A DNA stretch of 64,000 nucleotides from positions 1,426,001 through 1,490,000 of the forward strand of contig NZ_SHNO01000001.1 in assembly GCF_026262645.1 (NCBI RefSeq), in the 5' to 3' direction. A program made the translations under genes and the position numbers. This stretch comes from Candidatus Marimicrobium litorale (GTDB taxonomy: Bacteria > Pseudomonadota > Gammaproteobacteria > Pseudomonadales > Halieaceae). Below are positions 19,316 through 28,606 of the stretch, in pieces; the stretch's first letter is position 1, and every line of letters begins with the position of its first letter. The notes under the pieces are model-generated. The model had not been told where the DNA came from, ran no database searches, and saw only the letters and a list, made by a program, of their open reading frames with translations.

Positions 19316-19843
19316 AGTAGCGAAATTACCCGTGGCCACTACGGAAAAGTGGCAAGGAACACCCCACCTTGCATTCGCAATCGGGGTAGGCAGATTCCAA
19401 TAATGGCATCTGCTGAACGCGTCGCCCAGGACCGCTCTCGACGCAAAGGTCAGTAATGACCGGGTCCATCTTCGAACCACCACGGTGCCTTATAGCTTGG
19501 GCGCCGCTCCTTCCAATCCATCCCGCTTCCAGGGATTTTTTCAAACGCCGCAGTTGCTGTCGCGGGCCCCTGCCCTCGGCCACCCACTGTTTTCTTCAAC
19601 CACGCAAACACGCTGGCGGTCAGCGAGTTCTGCCCATTTCACTCAGGAGGTAATTCCACCCCAGCCTCAGGCTGGATAACCGTTGGTTTGCACGGGCCAG
19701 TTTTCTGCGAAAACACACCGTGCTGTCTATGGCCAGACACATTCAGGTCAACCGGGATTGGTGTCCCGTGATCGTACCGCCCAGCGGGCCTGCGCAGCTT
19801 CTGTTGCCAGGTGATCAGAAACACTCACCGAAGGATCAACACT
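19316..19843 (+). ncRNA. Large structured leader RNA of integration module 2 (int-alpA-like)
   Basis: This is the counterpart of 7000-7534. Stems are GCCACT/AGTGGC (19335-19353); GCAAGG/CCTTGC (19352-19372) with loop ACCCC complementary to GGGGT at 19383-19387; GCGTC/GACGC (19419-19444) with loop GGACC complementary to GGTCC at 19463-19467; GGTCA/TGACC around GTAA (19448-19461); CGCTG/CAGCG around GCGGT (19611-19625); CCAGCC/GGCTGG (19661-19675); and GCACGG/CCGTGC enclosing GTTTTC/GAAAAC from 19690. In the GCGGT hairpin an A-T pair of module 1 is a G-C pair here. Loops differ while stems hold (TTT/TCA, TTGC/TGC, GCGA/GTAA). It is immediately upstream of the integrase ATG at 19844. Confidence 0.7.
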
Positions 19844-20710
19844 ATGCGCGACCTGAACTACCAACTGAAAATGTTATGCCGCCACAGCCATGAAGGCAGC
19901 TTCGAAACCCGGGTGGGCCGGGAGCGCCAGCTGACCGCCATCGCCAACCAGTTGCACGAGCTGGGCTTTCGGCAGCTGCAGGCCAAGTCTCTCAAGCAGA
20001 AGCATGTAAAGGCCCTGGTCGACCACTGGCAGGGGCAGAATCTCTCGCCGGGCACCATCAAGAACCGCATGAGCTGTTTACGCTGGTGGGCGGAGAAGGT
20101 TAACAGGCGGGCCGTGGTGGCCGGTTCCAATGATTTCTATGGCATACCGGACCGGCAGTTTGTGTCCGACAATAGTAAAGCCAAGGGCCTGGCGCGCGAG
20201 CAGCTTGACCAGGTCAAGGATGAACATGTGCGCATGAGCCTCCGCCTACAGAAGGCCTTCGGCCTGCGTAGGGAGGAAGCCCTAAAAATCCGGCCCCGCT
20301 GGGCGGACCGGGGCGACCACCTGCACCTGAAAGCCAGCTGGACCAAAGGTGGGCGGGAACGCACCGTCCCCATCCGGACCAGGGAGCAGCGCGCTCTGCT
20401 GGAGCAGGCCAAACGCCTGGCCGGGGTGGGCGCCCTGATCCCCGGGGGACGCAGCTACATCGAGCAGCTCCGGATCTACGAGCGCCACACGGCCAATGCA
20501 GGCCTCTCCAAAATGCACGGGCTGCGCCATGCCTATGCCCAACAACGCTACCTGGAACTCACCGGTTGGCCCTCCCCCCAGGGCGGCGGACCCAGCAAGA
20601 AGGACCTGACCCCGGCGCAGCAGCAGGCGGATCAGCTGGCGCGCCTGGCCATCAGCAGGGAGTTGGGCCATGTCCGCGAACAGATTACCGCGGTTTACCT
20701 GGGGAGATAG
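19844..20710 (+). CDS. Tyrosine recombinase of the small Integrase_1 type (module 2)
   Basis: The 288-residue protein aligns end to end with the product at 7535-8401 and has the same catalytic set: Arg in FGLRREEALKI, Lys in WTKGGRERTVPI, HGLRHAYAQQRY, and GHVREQITAVYLGR with the nucleophilic Tyr. It starts at ATG 19844 after AAGGAT; a longer in-frame start at 19811 would run into the conserved leader and is rejected. The AlpA-like gene follows 3 bp later. Coding divergence from module 1 is clearly greater than divergence in the last 180 nt of the leader. Confidence 0.85.
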   Translation: MRDLNYQLKMLCRHSHEGSFETRVGRERQLTAIANQLHELGFRQLQAKSLKQKHVKALVDHWQGQNLSPGTIKNRMSCLRWWAEKVNRRAVVAGSNDFYGIPDRQFVSDNSKAKGLAREQLDQVKDEHVRMSLRLQKAFGLRREEALKIRPRWADRGDHLHLKASWTKGGRERTVPIRTREQRALLEQAKRLAGVGALIPGGRSYIEQLRIYERHTANAGLSKMHGLRHAYAQQRYLELTGWPSPQGGGPSKKDLTPAQQQADQLARLAISRELGHVREQITAVYLGR

Positions 20711-20713
20711 CCC

Positions 20714-21052
20714 ATGCAGATTCAACCCCGCCTGATCCGGCTCCGCGACGCCCCCGACTACTTGGGTATGGACCGCAACCGCTTTAACCACGAGGTACGC
20801 CCTGCCCTGACCGAACTTCGGATCGGCCGCCAGGGTGTCGCCTTCGACCGCCTTGAAATGGACGCCTGGGTAGACCACTATAAGACTTGCAACGGGCGTC
20901 CCACCTCTACTTTGAGAGGAGAATCACTATGGGACGCAAGCGAAGCCCGGGGCTCAGGAATCGCGCTGGAATCTGGCATATCGAAAAGCAGATACTCGGC
21001 CACAAGATTCACGAGAGCACTGGAACAAGCGACCTCGAAACGGCGGAATTGA
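20714..21052 (+). CDS. AlpA-like excisionase/regulator (module 2)
   Basis: The 112-residue protein starts MQIQPRLIRLRDAPDYLGMDRNRFN, closely matching the module-1 protein through FDRLEMDAWVDHY. After about residue 65 the two diverge except for scattered Ser/Lys/Arg, ending ALEQATSKRRN here. The last 124 bp overlap the downstream recombinase gene in another frame. The winged-helix start suggests DNA binding at att or at the module promoter. A role in excision is inferred from the family and context. Confidence 0.75.
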   Translation: MQIQPRLIRLRDAPDYLGMDRNRFNHEVRPALTELRIGRQGVAFDRLEMDAWVDHYKTCNGRPTSTLRGESLWDASEARGSGIALESGISKSRYSATRFTRALEQATSKRRN

Positions 21053-22017
21053 TCCTGGCCCGCCGGATCGAGGAGATCAGGCAGGCCACCGTGTTCGGGG
21101 CCAGACCCTGCAGGCTTTTTCGAGACGCGGCAGCCAAGTTTCTTGAGGAAAATCTGCATCTGGCCAGCATCGCCGATTACGCGACGCAGCTGAAGCAGCT
21201 GGATCCCTATATCGGGAGTCTGCCAGTGGAAAAGGTGCACCTGGGAAGCCTCCAGCCCTATATAAAGGACAGGCGGCAGCAGGGTATCAAGACCAAGAGC
21301 ATCAACCTCGCGCTCAGCGTGGTCAGGCGGATCCTGAATCTGGCCTCGCGGCTGTGGCGCGATGAACATGGATTGACCTGGCTGGATACACCGCCACTCA
21401 TCCAGATGCTCCCGGTAACGGATGCCCGGCAGCCCTACCCCTTGTCCTGGGAGGAGCAGCGCATGCTGTTTCAGGCGCTTCCGGATCACCTGGCCCGTAT
21501 GGCGCTGTTCAAGGTCAATACGGGCTGTCGTGAGCAGGAGGTATGCCAGCTGAGGTGGGACTGGGAAGTCAAGGTGCCGGAGCTGGAGACCTCAGTGTTC
21601 ATCGTGCCGGGGGTAAGGGTAAAGAACCGGGAGGACAGGCTGGTGGTACTGAACCGGGTGGCAATGTCAGTGGTGGAGCAGATGCGGGGGATTCACCCCG
21701 AACATGTCTTCAGCTATAGGGGCCATGCGGTCGGCACCATCAACAACAGTGGCTGGAAGACCGCGCGCAAGAAGGCCGGGTTGGATCAGGTCAGGGTACA
21801 CGACCTGAAACACACCTTCGGGCGCCGGCTACGGGCCGCCAATGTACCGCTGGAAACCCGCAAGGTGTTGCTGGGTCATCGCAACGGCGACATCACCACG
21901 CACTACTCCGCCCCCGAGCTTGAGGAGCTGATACTGGCGGTAAACAAGGTCTGCGAGGAGAAGTCCGGCAAAAGTCCGGCACTGGTAATGCTGAAACAAA
22001 AAACGGCTGGCGCCTGA
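20929..22017 (+). CDS. Site-specific tyrosine recombinase (tRNA-directed integrase, module 2)
   Basis: Starting at ATG 20929 (GAGAGGAG upstream) the protein is 362 residues and begins MGRKRSPGLRNRAGIWHIEK, matching the start of the module-1 homologue. Catalytic residues are Arg in NTGCREQEVCQLRWDW, HDLKHTFGRRLRA (His with Lys in place of the usual x before Arg spacing), His in LLGHRNGD and Tyr in ITTHYSAPEL. It ends 30 bp before the tRNA-derived att at 22048. In the HxxR motif the sequence is H-D-L-K, so the second conserved Arg is replaced by Lys. Some active recombinases have Lys there, but it should be noted. Confidence 0.88.
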   Translation: MGRKRSPGLRNRAGIWHIEKQILGHKIHESTGTSDLETAELILARRIEEIRQATVFGARPCRLFRDAAAKFLEENLHLASIADYATQLKQLDPYIGSLPVEKVHLGSLQPYIKDRRQQGIKTKSINLALSVVRRILNLASRLWRDEHGLTWLDTPPLIQMLPVTDARQPYPLSWEEQRMLFQALPDHLARMALFKVNTGCREQEVCQLRWDWEVKVPELETSVFIVPGVRVKNREDRLVVLNRVAMSVVEQMRGIHPEHVFSYRGHAVGTINNSGWKTARKKAGLDQVRVHDLKHTFGRRLRAANVPLETRKVLLGHRNGDITTHYSAPELEELILAVNKVCEEKSGKSPALVMLKQKTAGA

Positions 22018-22047
22018 GGGGCCAACCGTTTGATATTTAACGAGTTT

Positions 22048-22093
22048 TTGGCGCGCCTGGCACGATTCGAACGTGCGACCGCCTGGTTCGTAG
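22048..22093. repeat. attachment-site copy within tRNA-Arg(ACG)
   Basis: These 46 bases match 9806-9851 exactly. They run from one base outside the encoded CCA through the T arm to the last base of the anticodon loop, so the recombination core ends in the anticodon loop, a common location for tRNA-directed integrases. The tRNA gene remains whole on this side. Confidence 0.9.
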
Positions 22094-22125
22094 CCAGGTA
22101 CTCTATCCAGCTGAGCTACAGGCGC
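22049..22125 (-). tRNA. tRNA-Arg(ACG)
   Basis: The minus strand folds as a standard cloverleaf: acceptor GCGCCTG/CAGGCGC, D arm GCTC-AGCTGGATA-GAGT, anticodon arm CCTGG-CTACGAA-CCAGG with anticodon ACG, T arm GCACG-TTCGAAT-CGTGC, discriminator G and encoded CCA. The A34 would be edited to inosine by TadA to read CGN codons. It is the integration target of the two tandem elements to its left. Confidence 0.97.
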
Positions 22126-22866
22126 TAGAAGGCCGCAACTATAGGGTAACAAGCCCTTGCAGGTCAAGGGCTTATGCTTGACATCAGCAGCCCGCAATTG
22201 GCCCGCAGAGGATGCTCAGCGGGCCTGTGAACACTGCTCGACCACCCGCTTCGCCGAGCACAGTACTACCCTCTGCCAGATCACACCCTACCTCAGTGAC
22301 GCGTCAGTTATCCTGCTGATATCACGGAAAACTCTTTCGAATTATAACCTTCATTTATAGGTTATTTGTTATTGCATTCTTTACATGAATGAAACTCTCC
22401 GCAGGTCTATCCTGAAATGAATATGAGTCATTAGGGAGCTCCTCTGTTGGCAAACGGGGTACATGGCAGGGGTGAAACAGGTCGCGATCACATTTTGTTT
22501 GCTGTGACTCACGATCTCGACGGCCAGTGCTACAGATGACCGTGCGCCCCTGTTCGCCTGCGGGCTCAACTTCGGTGGCAGTCAACTGACCTTCTGTGGC
22601 GATAGCGCCAGCAAAACCAGTGCCGGTTATGGCAAAAACGCAACCACCTCCCGACTTAACCGAGTCGCAGGCAGACGACTCAGCACACCGGTCGCATATG
22701 CTCCACCGGAGCCTGTCGGCATGTTCAAACCGGAAAAGCGATTAACGCCCAAAATGACGTTTGCAACCCTGGGGCGTTGCTGGCGCTGGACTGCCTTCAG
22801 CTGCCACTGAATCGATTCAGGCAGTCTTGTAAGCACTATCATCCATTTGCTCCGACACAGAACCAC
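22126..22866. other. Gene-poor stretch right of the tRNA
   Basis: Apart from the broken ORF described separately at 22463-22820, I see no supportable gene. The small frames on both strands lack ribosome-binding sites and family features. Confidence 0.5.
22463..22812 (+). pseudogene. Possible decayed secreted/outer-membrane protein gene
   Basis: From ATG 22463 the frame reads MAGVKQVAITFCLL, a TGA stop at 22505, then LTISTASATDDRAPLFACGLNFGGSQLTF and GDSASKTSAGYG. Read through the stop, the first part looks like a signal peptide and the next like the N-terminal strand of an outer-membrane beta-barrel (LNFGG..L.F...S....AGYG). The later part loses this character, and the frame ends in TGA at 22808-22810. 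This is a weak call from composition only. Confidence 0.3.
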
Positions 22867-23334
22867 TCAGTGATCTCTCTCCGCAGCAGGCTCGTCAAAA
22901 GGCGGTTTACCCTGTCGGAGACGCAGCCAGTTGAGCCCTTTCATCACCCCGCTGCGAGACACCAGCCATTGTTCTACGTGAAACTTACCGGGAAAATTCA
23001 TCAGCAGAAAACCGATCAACAAGGTCGCCAGCCCCTGCCCCGGCGTCACCAACATGATCAAACCCAGAATGACCAAAACCAGTCCCAGCAGATTTTTTAG
23101 AATCGCTAGCGCCAAGCCGACGAACGGCCTGCTGGAAGGCAAACGCCAAACCTCACGCCTCGGCCTGGTGAAGTAGTCTCGCGGTAAACGCACCACCACC
23201 CAAGGGACGCCAGCCAACGTCGCGAGCGCCGCAAGCAGCGACAGGCCGCTGGCCCACAAAAGAACACTGTGCCACTCCGAAAGAATCTCCATAAAAGACA
23301 GTTTAACACCCGCCGCGGCTAATGCGCTCTGCAT
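22867..23334 (-). CDS. PGPGW-type inner-membrane protein
   Basis: The 155-residue protein has three likely transmembrane segments (about 23-50, 78-95 and 100-115). LILGLIMLVTPGQGLATLLIGFLLMNFPGK corresponds to the motif region of the PGPGW putative transmembrane family, here with PGQG in place of PGPG. The C-terminus is basic and cytoplasmic (WLRLRQGKPPF). An internal Met15 is an alternative start. Function unknown. The gene is divergent from the FadL-like gene to its right. Confidence 0.6.
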   Translation of the reverse strand: MQSALAAAGVKLSFMEILSEWHSVLLWASGLSLLAALATLAGVPWVVVRLPRDYFTRPRREVWRLPSSRPFVGLALAILKNLLGLVLVILGLIMLVTPGQGLATLLIGFLLMNFPGKFHVEQWLVSRSGVMKGLNWLRLRQGKPPFDEPAAERDH

Positions 23335-23437
23335 CTATACCTCTTGGCATGCAACGCCAGTTAGCCGATAATCCCGTGTGCGATAAATCTGCTGGAAAAG
23401 CGTTTCTGGCTCGATGACCCGAACAACGGAAAACTCT

Positions 23438-24667
23438 ATGATGAGACAAACGAAAGCGCTATTTCTGTTGCTGTCCTGCGCGTTAATCGCGCCAGCAGCC
23501 CTCGCCAGGCCTTATGCCGGAATCTCCGGCCTGGCGGCCACAGCGGACAGCGCAGAGACTGCAGGCAATAATCCTGCGGGGATTACTCGCTTCGCCGATC
23601 GCGCCTACTCGCTGGAATTCATGTTGTTCACCAACGACGCGAAGTGGGAGAGCCAGTTCAGCGAGACAGGGCGTGATTATATATCCCATGAATCCAGCGA
23701 GACACTCGTGCCACGCGTTGCATTCATTCAGCCTATAAACGACCGTCTTGGCGTTTCTTTGACCTTCCTGGGTGCGTCCTTTGATGACGATTTCGGCAAC
23801 TGGCCGGGGCGGTATTTTATCGAAAGCTATAACTCGCTGCTGATCAGCGCCTTCCCCAGCCTCGCCTACAAGATCAATGAGCAGTGGTCAGTCGCAGGGT
23901 CCGCGGCCATCTCGTATTCGAGCTTTGAGCAGGAAAGAGCCGTGCGCAACAGCAACGATCCTGGCTTCGGGGACGGCAGTTCCAAAATCGAAACCGACAG
24001 CGTGGAGTATGGGTGGGGCGCTTCGACTCTATATCAATACAGCGATCGGACACGCTTCGGGCTCACCTACCAGTCGAAAATCGAACAAGAGCAGGAGGGC
24101 GATAACCAGTTCAGCAATCTAGGGCCCAGGACAGAAGAGATTTTCAAATCCCGTGGCCTTCTTGGCCAGGATGTTACAGTCACAGGGACTCGACCCCAAT
24201 CGGTTTTACTCGGCATGTACCACGAATTCGAGAATGCCCACGCGTTCACCGTTGACCTTATCTGGAACAATTTTAGCGAGTTTCGTCTCTCAGAATTTTA
24301 CTTTGATGGGGAATCCTATTCTGAAAGCAAAGAAGAGTACAACGATCTCTACGCCATCACTGCCAGCTACAGCTTTCCCGTCTCCGAGCGATGGATGCTC
24401 GGTGTGAGTGGCGCAGTTACGAATAGCATGATCGACGACGATGACCGCACCATGACCCTGCGCATGGATCAGGTATGGACCGCTGCAGTGGCCGCAGAAT
24501 GGCAATGGAAAGACAATCTGGCGCTGGACATGTCTGTGGCTTATGTTGGCATTGATGACGCCCCGGTCGAGACACCCGCCCTTCCCGTGCTGGGCTCCCT
24601 GAAGGGCAAGTACGCCCGTCGCGACACCTGGCTTTTTCAGGTTGCCCTGAAATGGGGCTCACTGTAG
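23438..24667 (+). CDS. FadL/OmpP1-type outer-membrane protein
   Basis: The protein is about 409 residues from ATG 23438 (a second ATG follows directly). The signal peptide is LLLSCALIAPAALA-RPYAG. The mature N-terminus LAATADSAETAGNNPAGITRF carries the N-P-A signature of the FadL hatch domain, and the rest is alternating beta-strand sequence typical of a 14-strand barrel, ending FQVALKWGSL. It should take up long-chain fatty acids or other hydrophobic compounds across the outer membrane. It precedes the luciferase-like monooxygenase by 49 bp in the same direction. Confidence 0.82.
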   Translation: MMRQTKALFLLLSCALIAPAALARPYAGISGLAATADSAETAGNNPAGITRFADRAYSLEFMLFTNDAKWESQFSETGRDYISHESSETLVPRVAFIQPINDRLGVSLTFLGASFDDDFGNWPGRYFIESYNSLLISAFPSLAYKINEQWSVAGSAAISYSSFEQERAVRNSNDPGFGDGSSKIETDSVEYGWGASTLYQYSDRTRFGLTYQSKIEQEQEGDNQFSNLGPRTEEIFKSRGLLGQDVTVTGTRPQSVLLGMYHEFENAHAFTVDLIWNNFSEFRLSEFYFDGESYSESKEEYNDLYAITASYSFPVSERWMLGVSGAVTNSMIDDDDRTMTLRMDQVWTAAVAAEWQWKDNLALDMSVAYVGIDDAPVETPALPVLGSLKGKYARRDTWLFQVALKWGSL

Positions 24668-24716
24668 TGACTCTCTACTCGCGCTCAAAAAGCTTCGCCT
24701 GAATCCGGAGCAACCC

Positions 24717-25700
24717 ATGAGCCTACCGTTGTCCGTGCTCGATCAATCACTGGCGCGCAGTGCTGACGAGGCCCCTACCGCCCTGGCGGAGACGCTGGAA
24801 ATGGCACGCTGGTGCGAGCAACTGGGGTATCAGCGATTTTGGGTGTCAGAGCACCACGCCTTTCCCTCAGTCGCCGGCAGTGCGCCGGAGGTGCTGTTGG
24901 CTGCTCTGGGAGCGGCAACACAGTCAATCCGTCTGGGATCAGGCGGCATCATGCTGCCCCACTACAGCCCCTACAAGGTCGCGGAAGTATTCTCATTGCT
25001 GGCAAACCTTTACCCCGGGCGAATTGACCTTGGTATCGGACGAGCCCCCGGTGCAGACATGGCCACCGCGGTTGCCCTGGCCACAGATGGGCGCCCCAAG
25101 TTTGACGCGTTTCCCGCATTAACCGGAAAATTGAGCGACTATCTCTGGAATGACGATACGCAACCGCTACTTAGCCCTCGCCCGCCAGAAAAAATCCCCT
25201 TGTGGATGCTGGGATCCAGCCCCGATAGCGCCGTGCTGGCAGCCCAGCGAGGCCTGCCCTACAACCTGGGCCTTTTTATTAACCCGCAAGCAGACGAGCG
25301 CTTAATAGGCCTTTACAAAGAGCACTATCAAGCGAGTGAGCGACAACCAGACCCTCACGCCATTTTAACAATAGGGGTTTTCTGTGCTGATACGGAAGAA
25401 CGCGCCAAACAATTACAACTGACCTACGACCTCAACCTGTTTAGATTCTTCACCGGCCGGACCAACGGCGTCTCCATGACACCGGACGAAGCACTGAACT
25501 ATACGATTGGCTCACAGGAAGAGGCGTTTATCGCCAGCCGCGAAAGCAGTCGCGCCGCGGGAACTCCTGAGCAGGTAAGAGAAAAGATAGAATCACTTGC
25601 AGAGCGGCACAAGGCAGACGAGATTATGGCCGTTACTAATATGTATTACCTCGAAGATCGAAAGCGTTCCTTCGAACTTTTGCAAGCGGCATTTCAATAA
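24717..25700 (+). CDS. LLM-class flavin-dependent oxidoreductase (MsnO8-like)
   Basis: The 327-residue protein has the bacterial luciferase-like TIM barrel. LPLSVLDQSLAR, WVSEHHAFPSVAGSAPEVLLAALGAAT, IRLGSGGIMLPHYSPYKVAEVFSLLANLYPGRIDLGIGRAPG are hallmark segments of the MsnO8-like subgroup. It is cytoplasmic, FMN-dependent and would need a flavin reductase. The substrate is unknown, probably a hydrophobic molecule given the FadL-like gene upstream. ACGGAGCA-like Shine-Dalgarno sequence (GGAGCAACCC) precedes the ATG. Confidence 0.88.
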   Translation: MSLPLSVLDQSLARSADEAPTALAETLEMARWCEQLGYQRFWVSEHHAFPSVAGSAPEVLLAALGAATQSIRLGSGGIMLPHYSPYKVAEVFSLLANLYPGRIDLGIGRAPGADMATAVALATDGRPKFDAFPALTGKLSDYLWNDDTQPLLSPRPPEKIPLWMLGSSPDSAVLAAQRGLPYNLGLFINPQADERLIGLYKEHYQASERQPDPHAILTIGVFCADTEERAKQLQLTYDLNLFRFFTGRTNGVSMTPDEALNYTIGSQEEAFIASRESSRAAGTPEQVREKIESLAERHKADEIMAVTNMYYLEDRKRSFELLQAAFQ

Positions 25701-25866
25701 CGGCAGTGTGCTATCAGGCCTCAAAAAAGCCGGACACAACTATCGCTATGACGCAACTTGCCTGAGCCTCTGCCTGGGGCTTACGCTTGCGACAAGGTCT
25801 ACCCCTGTTCTTAACGCCAGCAAGCCCGTCCCTCTGCAGCCGGCGAACAATATCTGAGCGGTGTGC

Positions 25867-27102
25867 TCAGAAAATCCAGGAAAAATTCGCCATAATTTGA
25901 ATGGCGCGATTTTCATCGAAGTCACCGCCGAAGCGATCCGCTTCAATCTTCGACTTTCCCAGATCCATATAGTTGATATAACCACCAAACATCCAACTGG
26001 CGCTGGGCTTATAGCGAGCACCAAACGCGTAGCGAATCGTGCGATCGAAGGGTAACTGCGCGTTGCGGTAGCGGTTTTTCACCGGACTACTGTCGTAGGA
26101 AACTCCGCCAGTCAGGTCCCAGTGTTGATCGAGCTTGTACTGCGCCCCCCACGCATAGTGCCAGGTATCCTGCCACTCAGTGGGGATACCGACGGAGCCT
26201 CTATCGGTAGACACCAACACGTTATCCAGAGCGCTCCAGTTGTCCCAGCCAAAAGTGACGTCTACTCCCCAGCGCTCATTCATGTCCTGGTGCACACTGA
26301 ACCTCACGTATTGAGCCATTGTGAGTTCTGTATCCGTCGACACATCACGATAGATATCCAGATTGTTGTTGGCGATATCCAGAGGCACATTGATCTTCGC
26401 ATCACCGTCAAACTTTATGTCGATTTCGCTTTGGTAAAACAAACCGAAGCGGGTCCCGGTAGCTCGCTCGTAATGCAAACCTAACGCGTAGGCGGTCTTC
26501 ACGTCGTCGCCATCCAGAGACCCTTTCCCATCCTGATCTCCCAGTCCCGGCACCGCGAAATCTAAGTCTAGATCCGCATAGACCACCTGTAGTGATGCAC
26601 CCAGAGACAGGTTTTCATTAACCCGGTAAGCCACGGTGGGACTCAAGGCCATTATCAGTAATGACACGTCAGTGGCCTGATAGCGGCCCGCCCAACTATC
26701 GTCGTAATCCAGACCGGCGCCGGACATTCCGCCCAGTGCGATACCCGCGCTCCAGTGCTCTGAATCGAGCTCCGGCACATACGCAAACGCACCAAAAGGC
26801 GATACGGTGCCTGCATCACCACCATCACCGCCGTCATTGCCGGGACTCTTGTAGGACGTCTTGAACTTGGATTTACCAACATATGCGCCCCCTGCTGCAA
26901 ACAGGTGGTTTCCCTCGAGTGAGGTAATACTGGCGGGGTTATAGACGATAGTAATCGCTTCATCGACGCCCGCTGCGGCACCGGCGGCGGCGCGGCCGCC
27001 GGAAAAATCGCCAAATTCGTTCAACCACAATCCCCCCGCCACCGCGCCTCCCGCGTGACAGAGGGCGATTACAGTCGCGCACACATAAAGCCGTCTAGAC
27101 AT
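25867..27102 (-). CDS. Second FadL/OmpP1-type outer-membrane protein
   Basis: Starting at ATG 27102 (GGGAGCAGGGAT upstream) the protein is 411 residues. An upstream open frame to 27318 lacks coding character and is excluded. The signal peptide is CATVIALCHAGGAVA-GGLWL. NEFGDFSGGRAAAGAAAGVDEAITIVYNPASITSLEGNHLFAAGG has the N-P-A hatch motif, and the rest is a beta-barrel ending IQIMANFSWIF with the usual terminal Phe. Likely uptake of hydrophobic substrates. It is convergent with the monooxygenase gene and unlike the other FadL-like protein in detail, so the two are not recent duplicates. Confidence 0.85.
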   Translation of the reverse strand: MSRRLYVCATVIALCHAGGAVAGGLWLNEFGDFSGGRAAAGAAAGVDEAITIVYNPASITSLEGNHLFAAGGAYVGKSKFKTSYKSPGNDGGDGGDAGTVSPFGAFAYVPELDSEHWSAGIALGGMSGAGLDYDDSWAGRYQATDVSLLIMALSPTVAYRVNENLSLGASLQVVYADLDLDFAVPGLGDQDGKGSLDGDDVKTAYALGLHYERATGTRFGLFYQSEIDIKFDGDAKINVPLDIANNNLDIYRDVSTDTELTMAQYVRFSVHQDMNERWGVDVTFGWDNWSALDNVLVSTDRGSVGIPTEWQDTWHYAWGAQYKLDQHWDLTGGVSYDSSPVKNRYRNAQLPFDRTIRYAFGARYKPSASWMFGGYINYMDLGKSKIEADRFGGDFDENRAIQIMANFSWIF

Positions 27103-27431
27103 ATCCCTGCTCCCTTTTTGTAGATCTACAGCAGTCACTGCCGGAGTCTGCTTAATCAGCCGGAAGCATAGCGGAATGCACCCCTTACTGCACCCCAAAT
27201 AGGTCTCACGAGGACTTAACTCTGGCCTATTCAACGGGGCAAAGCCGGTGAGGCAGGATGAGGCACTCTCTCCGTGACCGCCGGGCGCGCAACTCTTACG
27301 GGGCGTTCCAGGGGTCAATTTTTGCTAGTTTTACCGGCCTCTACCGCCATTCATGGTGAGTAATATTTCCTATACTGTAGCTTTCTTATTGTAGTGCCAA
27401 TGATTGTTTGCTAACTGCTGCGAGGAAAATT

Positions 27432-28559
27432 ATGCAAACCGATTTCTGTAAAGAACTGGGTATTGAGGTACCTATTTTCGCCTTCACCCACTGCCGCGAC
27501 GTCGTAGTAGCCGTCAGCAAGGCAGGCGGCATCGGAGTCCTGGGAGCCGTCGGATTTTCGCCTGAAAAACTGAAGGAGGAACTCGACTGGATTGACGAGC
27601 ATATCGGCGACCATATTTACGGGGTGGATACGGCGATTCCGCAGAAATATGAGGGTATGGACAAGAATACACCTGAAGAGCTGGTGCAAATGCTACAGGA
27701 TGCTATTCCTGAGCAGCATCGCGAATTCTCTGCCAAGATGCTCGCTGACGCCGGCGTGCCCGAGTGGCCGGCGGGGGAAGACGACGAGGTGACGCTGAGC
27801 TTCTCGGCGGTACAGGCTCAGGCCCTGGTCGACGAATCGTTAACGCGACCGAAATGCCGCATGATTGTTAATGCGCTGGGCACCCCTCCCGCCGACATCG
27901 TTGAGCAGGTGCATAAATCCGGACGACTAATCGGCGCACTGGCCGGGAGACTGAAGCATGGTTTGGCGCATAAAGAAGCCGGACTGGACTTTATCATCTG
28001 CCAGGGCTCCGAGGGTGGCGGCCATGCCGGGGAGGTCACATCCATGGTCTTGTGGCCGCAGATGATTGACGCGGTCGCCCCGCTTCCTGTGCTGGCAGCG
28101 GGTGGCATTGGAAACGGCCGACAAATAGTGGCCGCACTCGCTATGGGCGCGGAGGGCGTATGGCTGGGTTCACGCTGGCTGGTATCCGAGGAAGCGCATG
28201 CGGAACCCGCCCAGCGAGAGTCTTACCTGAGCGCGACCTCGGAGGACACCATACGTTCGCGCTCTTTCACTGGAAAAACCGCGCGTATGCTCAAAAACGA
28301 GTGGACTGAGGCCTGGGAGAGGGAGGACACTCCCGAACCACTGCCCATGCCATTACAGGGTTATCTGACATTTGATGCGGTGCGCCGCACCAGCCGTTAC
28401 GCCGGCAGCGGTGATTGCCAGAAGGTCGCATTCAACCCGATCGGCCAGGTCGTGGGGCAGATAAACGAGACCGAATCCTGTCGTGATATTGTTTTCCAAC
28501 TGCTCACTGAATACACAGATGCCCTGGACCATCTGAACAACCTGATGCCGGAAGACTGA
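27432..28559 (+). CDS. Nitronate monooxygenase-like NAD(P)H-dependent flavin oxidoreductase
   Basis: The 375-residue protein has the NMO/2-nitropropane dioxygenase TIM barrel. It starts MQTDFCKELGIEVPIF with GAGGAAA upstream. CVSKAGGIGVLGA-type FMN contact (SKAGGIGVLGAVGFSP), FIICQGSEGGGHAGEVTSMVLWPQMIDAV and LAAGGIGNGRQIVAALAMGAEGVWLGSRWL are the family's conserved stretches. The class I NMO catalytic His region GGGHAGE is present. Members also act as enoyl-ACP reductases (FabK) or as unspecified oxidoreductases, so the substrate stays open. Confidence 0.85.
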   Translation: MQTDFCKELGIEVPIFAFTHCRDVVVAVSKAGGIGVLGAVGFSPEKLKEELDWIDEHIGDHIYGVDTAIPQKYEGMDKNTPEELVQMLQDAIPEQHREFSAKMLADAGVPEWPAGEDDEVTLSFSAVQAQALVDESLTRPKCRMIVNALGTPPADIVEQVHKSGRLIGALAGRLKHGLAHKEAGLDFIICQGSEGGGHAGEVTSMVLWPQMIDAVAPLPVLAAGGIGNGRQIVAALAMGAEGVWLGSRWLVSEEAHAEPAQRESYLSATSEDTIRSRSFTGKTARMLKNEWTEAWEREDTPEPLPMPLQGYLTFDAVRRTSRYAGSGDCQKVAFNPIGQVVGQINETESCRDIVFQLLTEYTDALDHLNNLMPED

Positions 28560-28576
28560 CGGCACACACCCGGTAA

Positions 28577-28606
28577 GGGCGAGACGGCTCTTTCAGCGTC
28601 TCGCCC
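28577..28606 (+). terminator. Strong hairpin after the nitronate monooxygenase-like gene
   Basis: GGGCGAGACG (28577-28586) and CGTCTCGCCC (28597-28606) form a perfect 10-bp GC-rich stem with a 10-base loop, 18 bp after the stop codon. No T-run follows, so it may stabilise the mRNA end or act with Rho. Confidence 0.45.

Noticed and set aside
22505-22507. TGA at 22505 read as selenocysteine
   Set aside because: No known selenoprotein family matches and I see no SECIS-like hairpin immediately downstream; decay is simpler.
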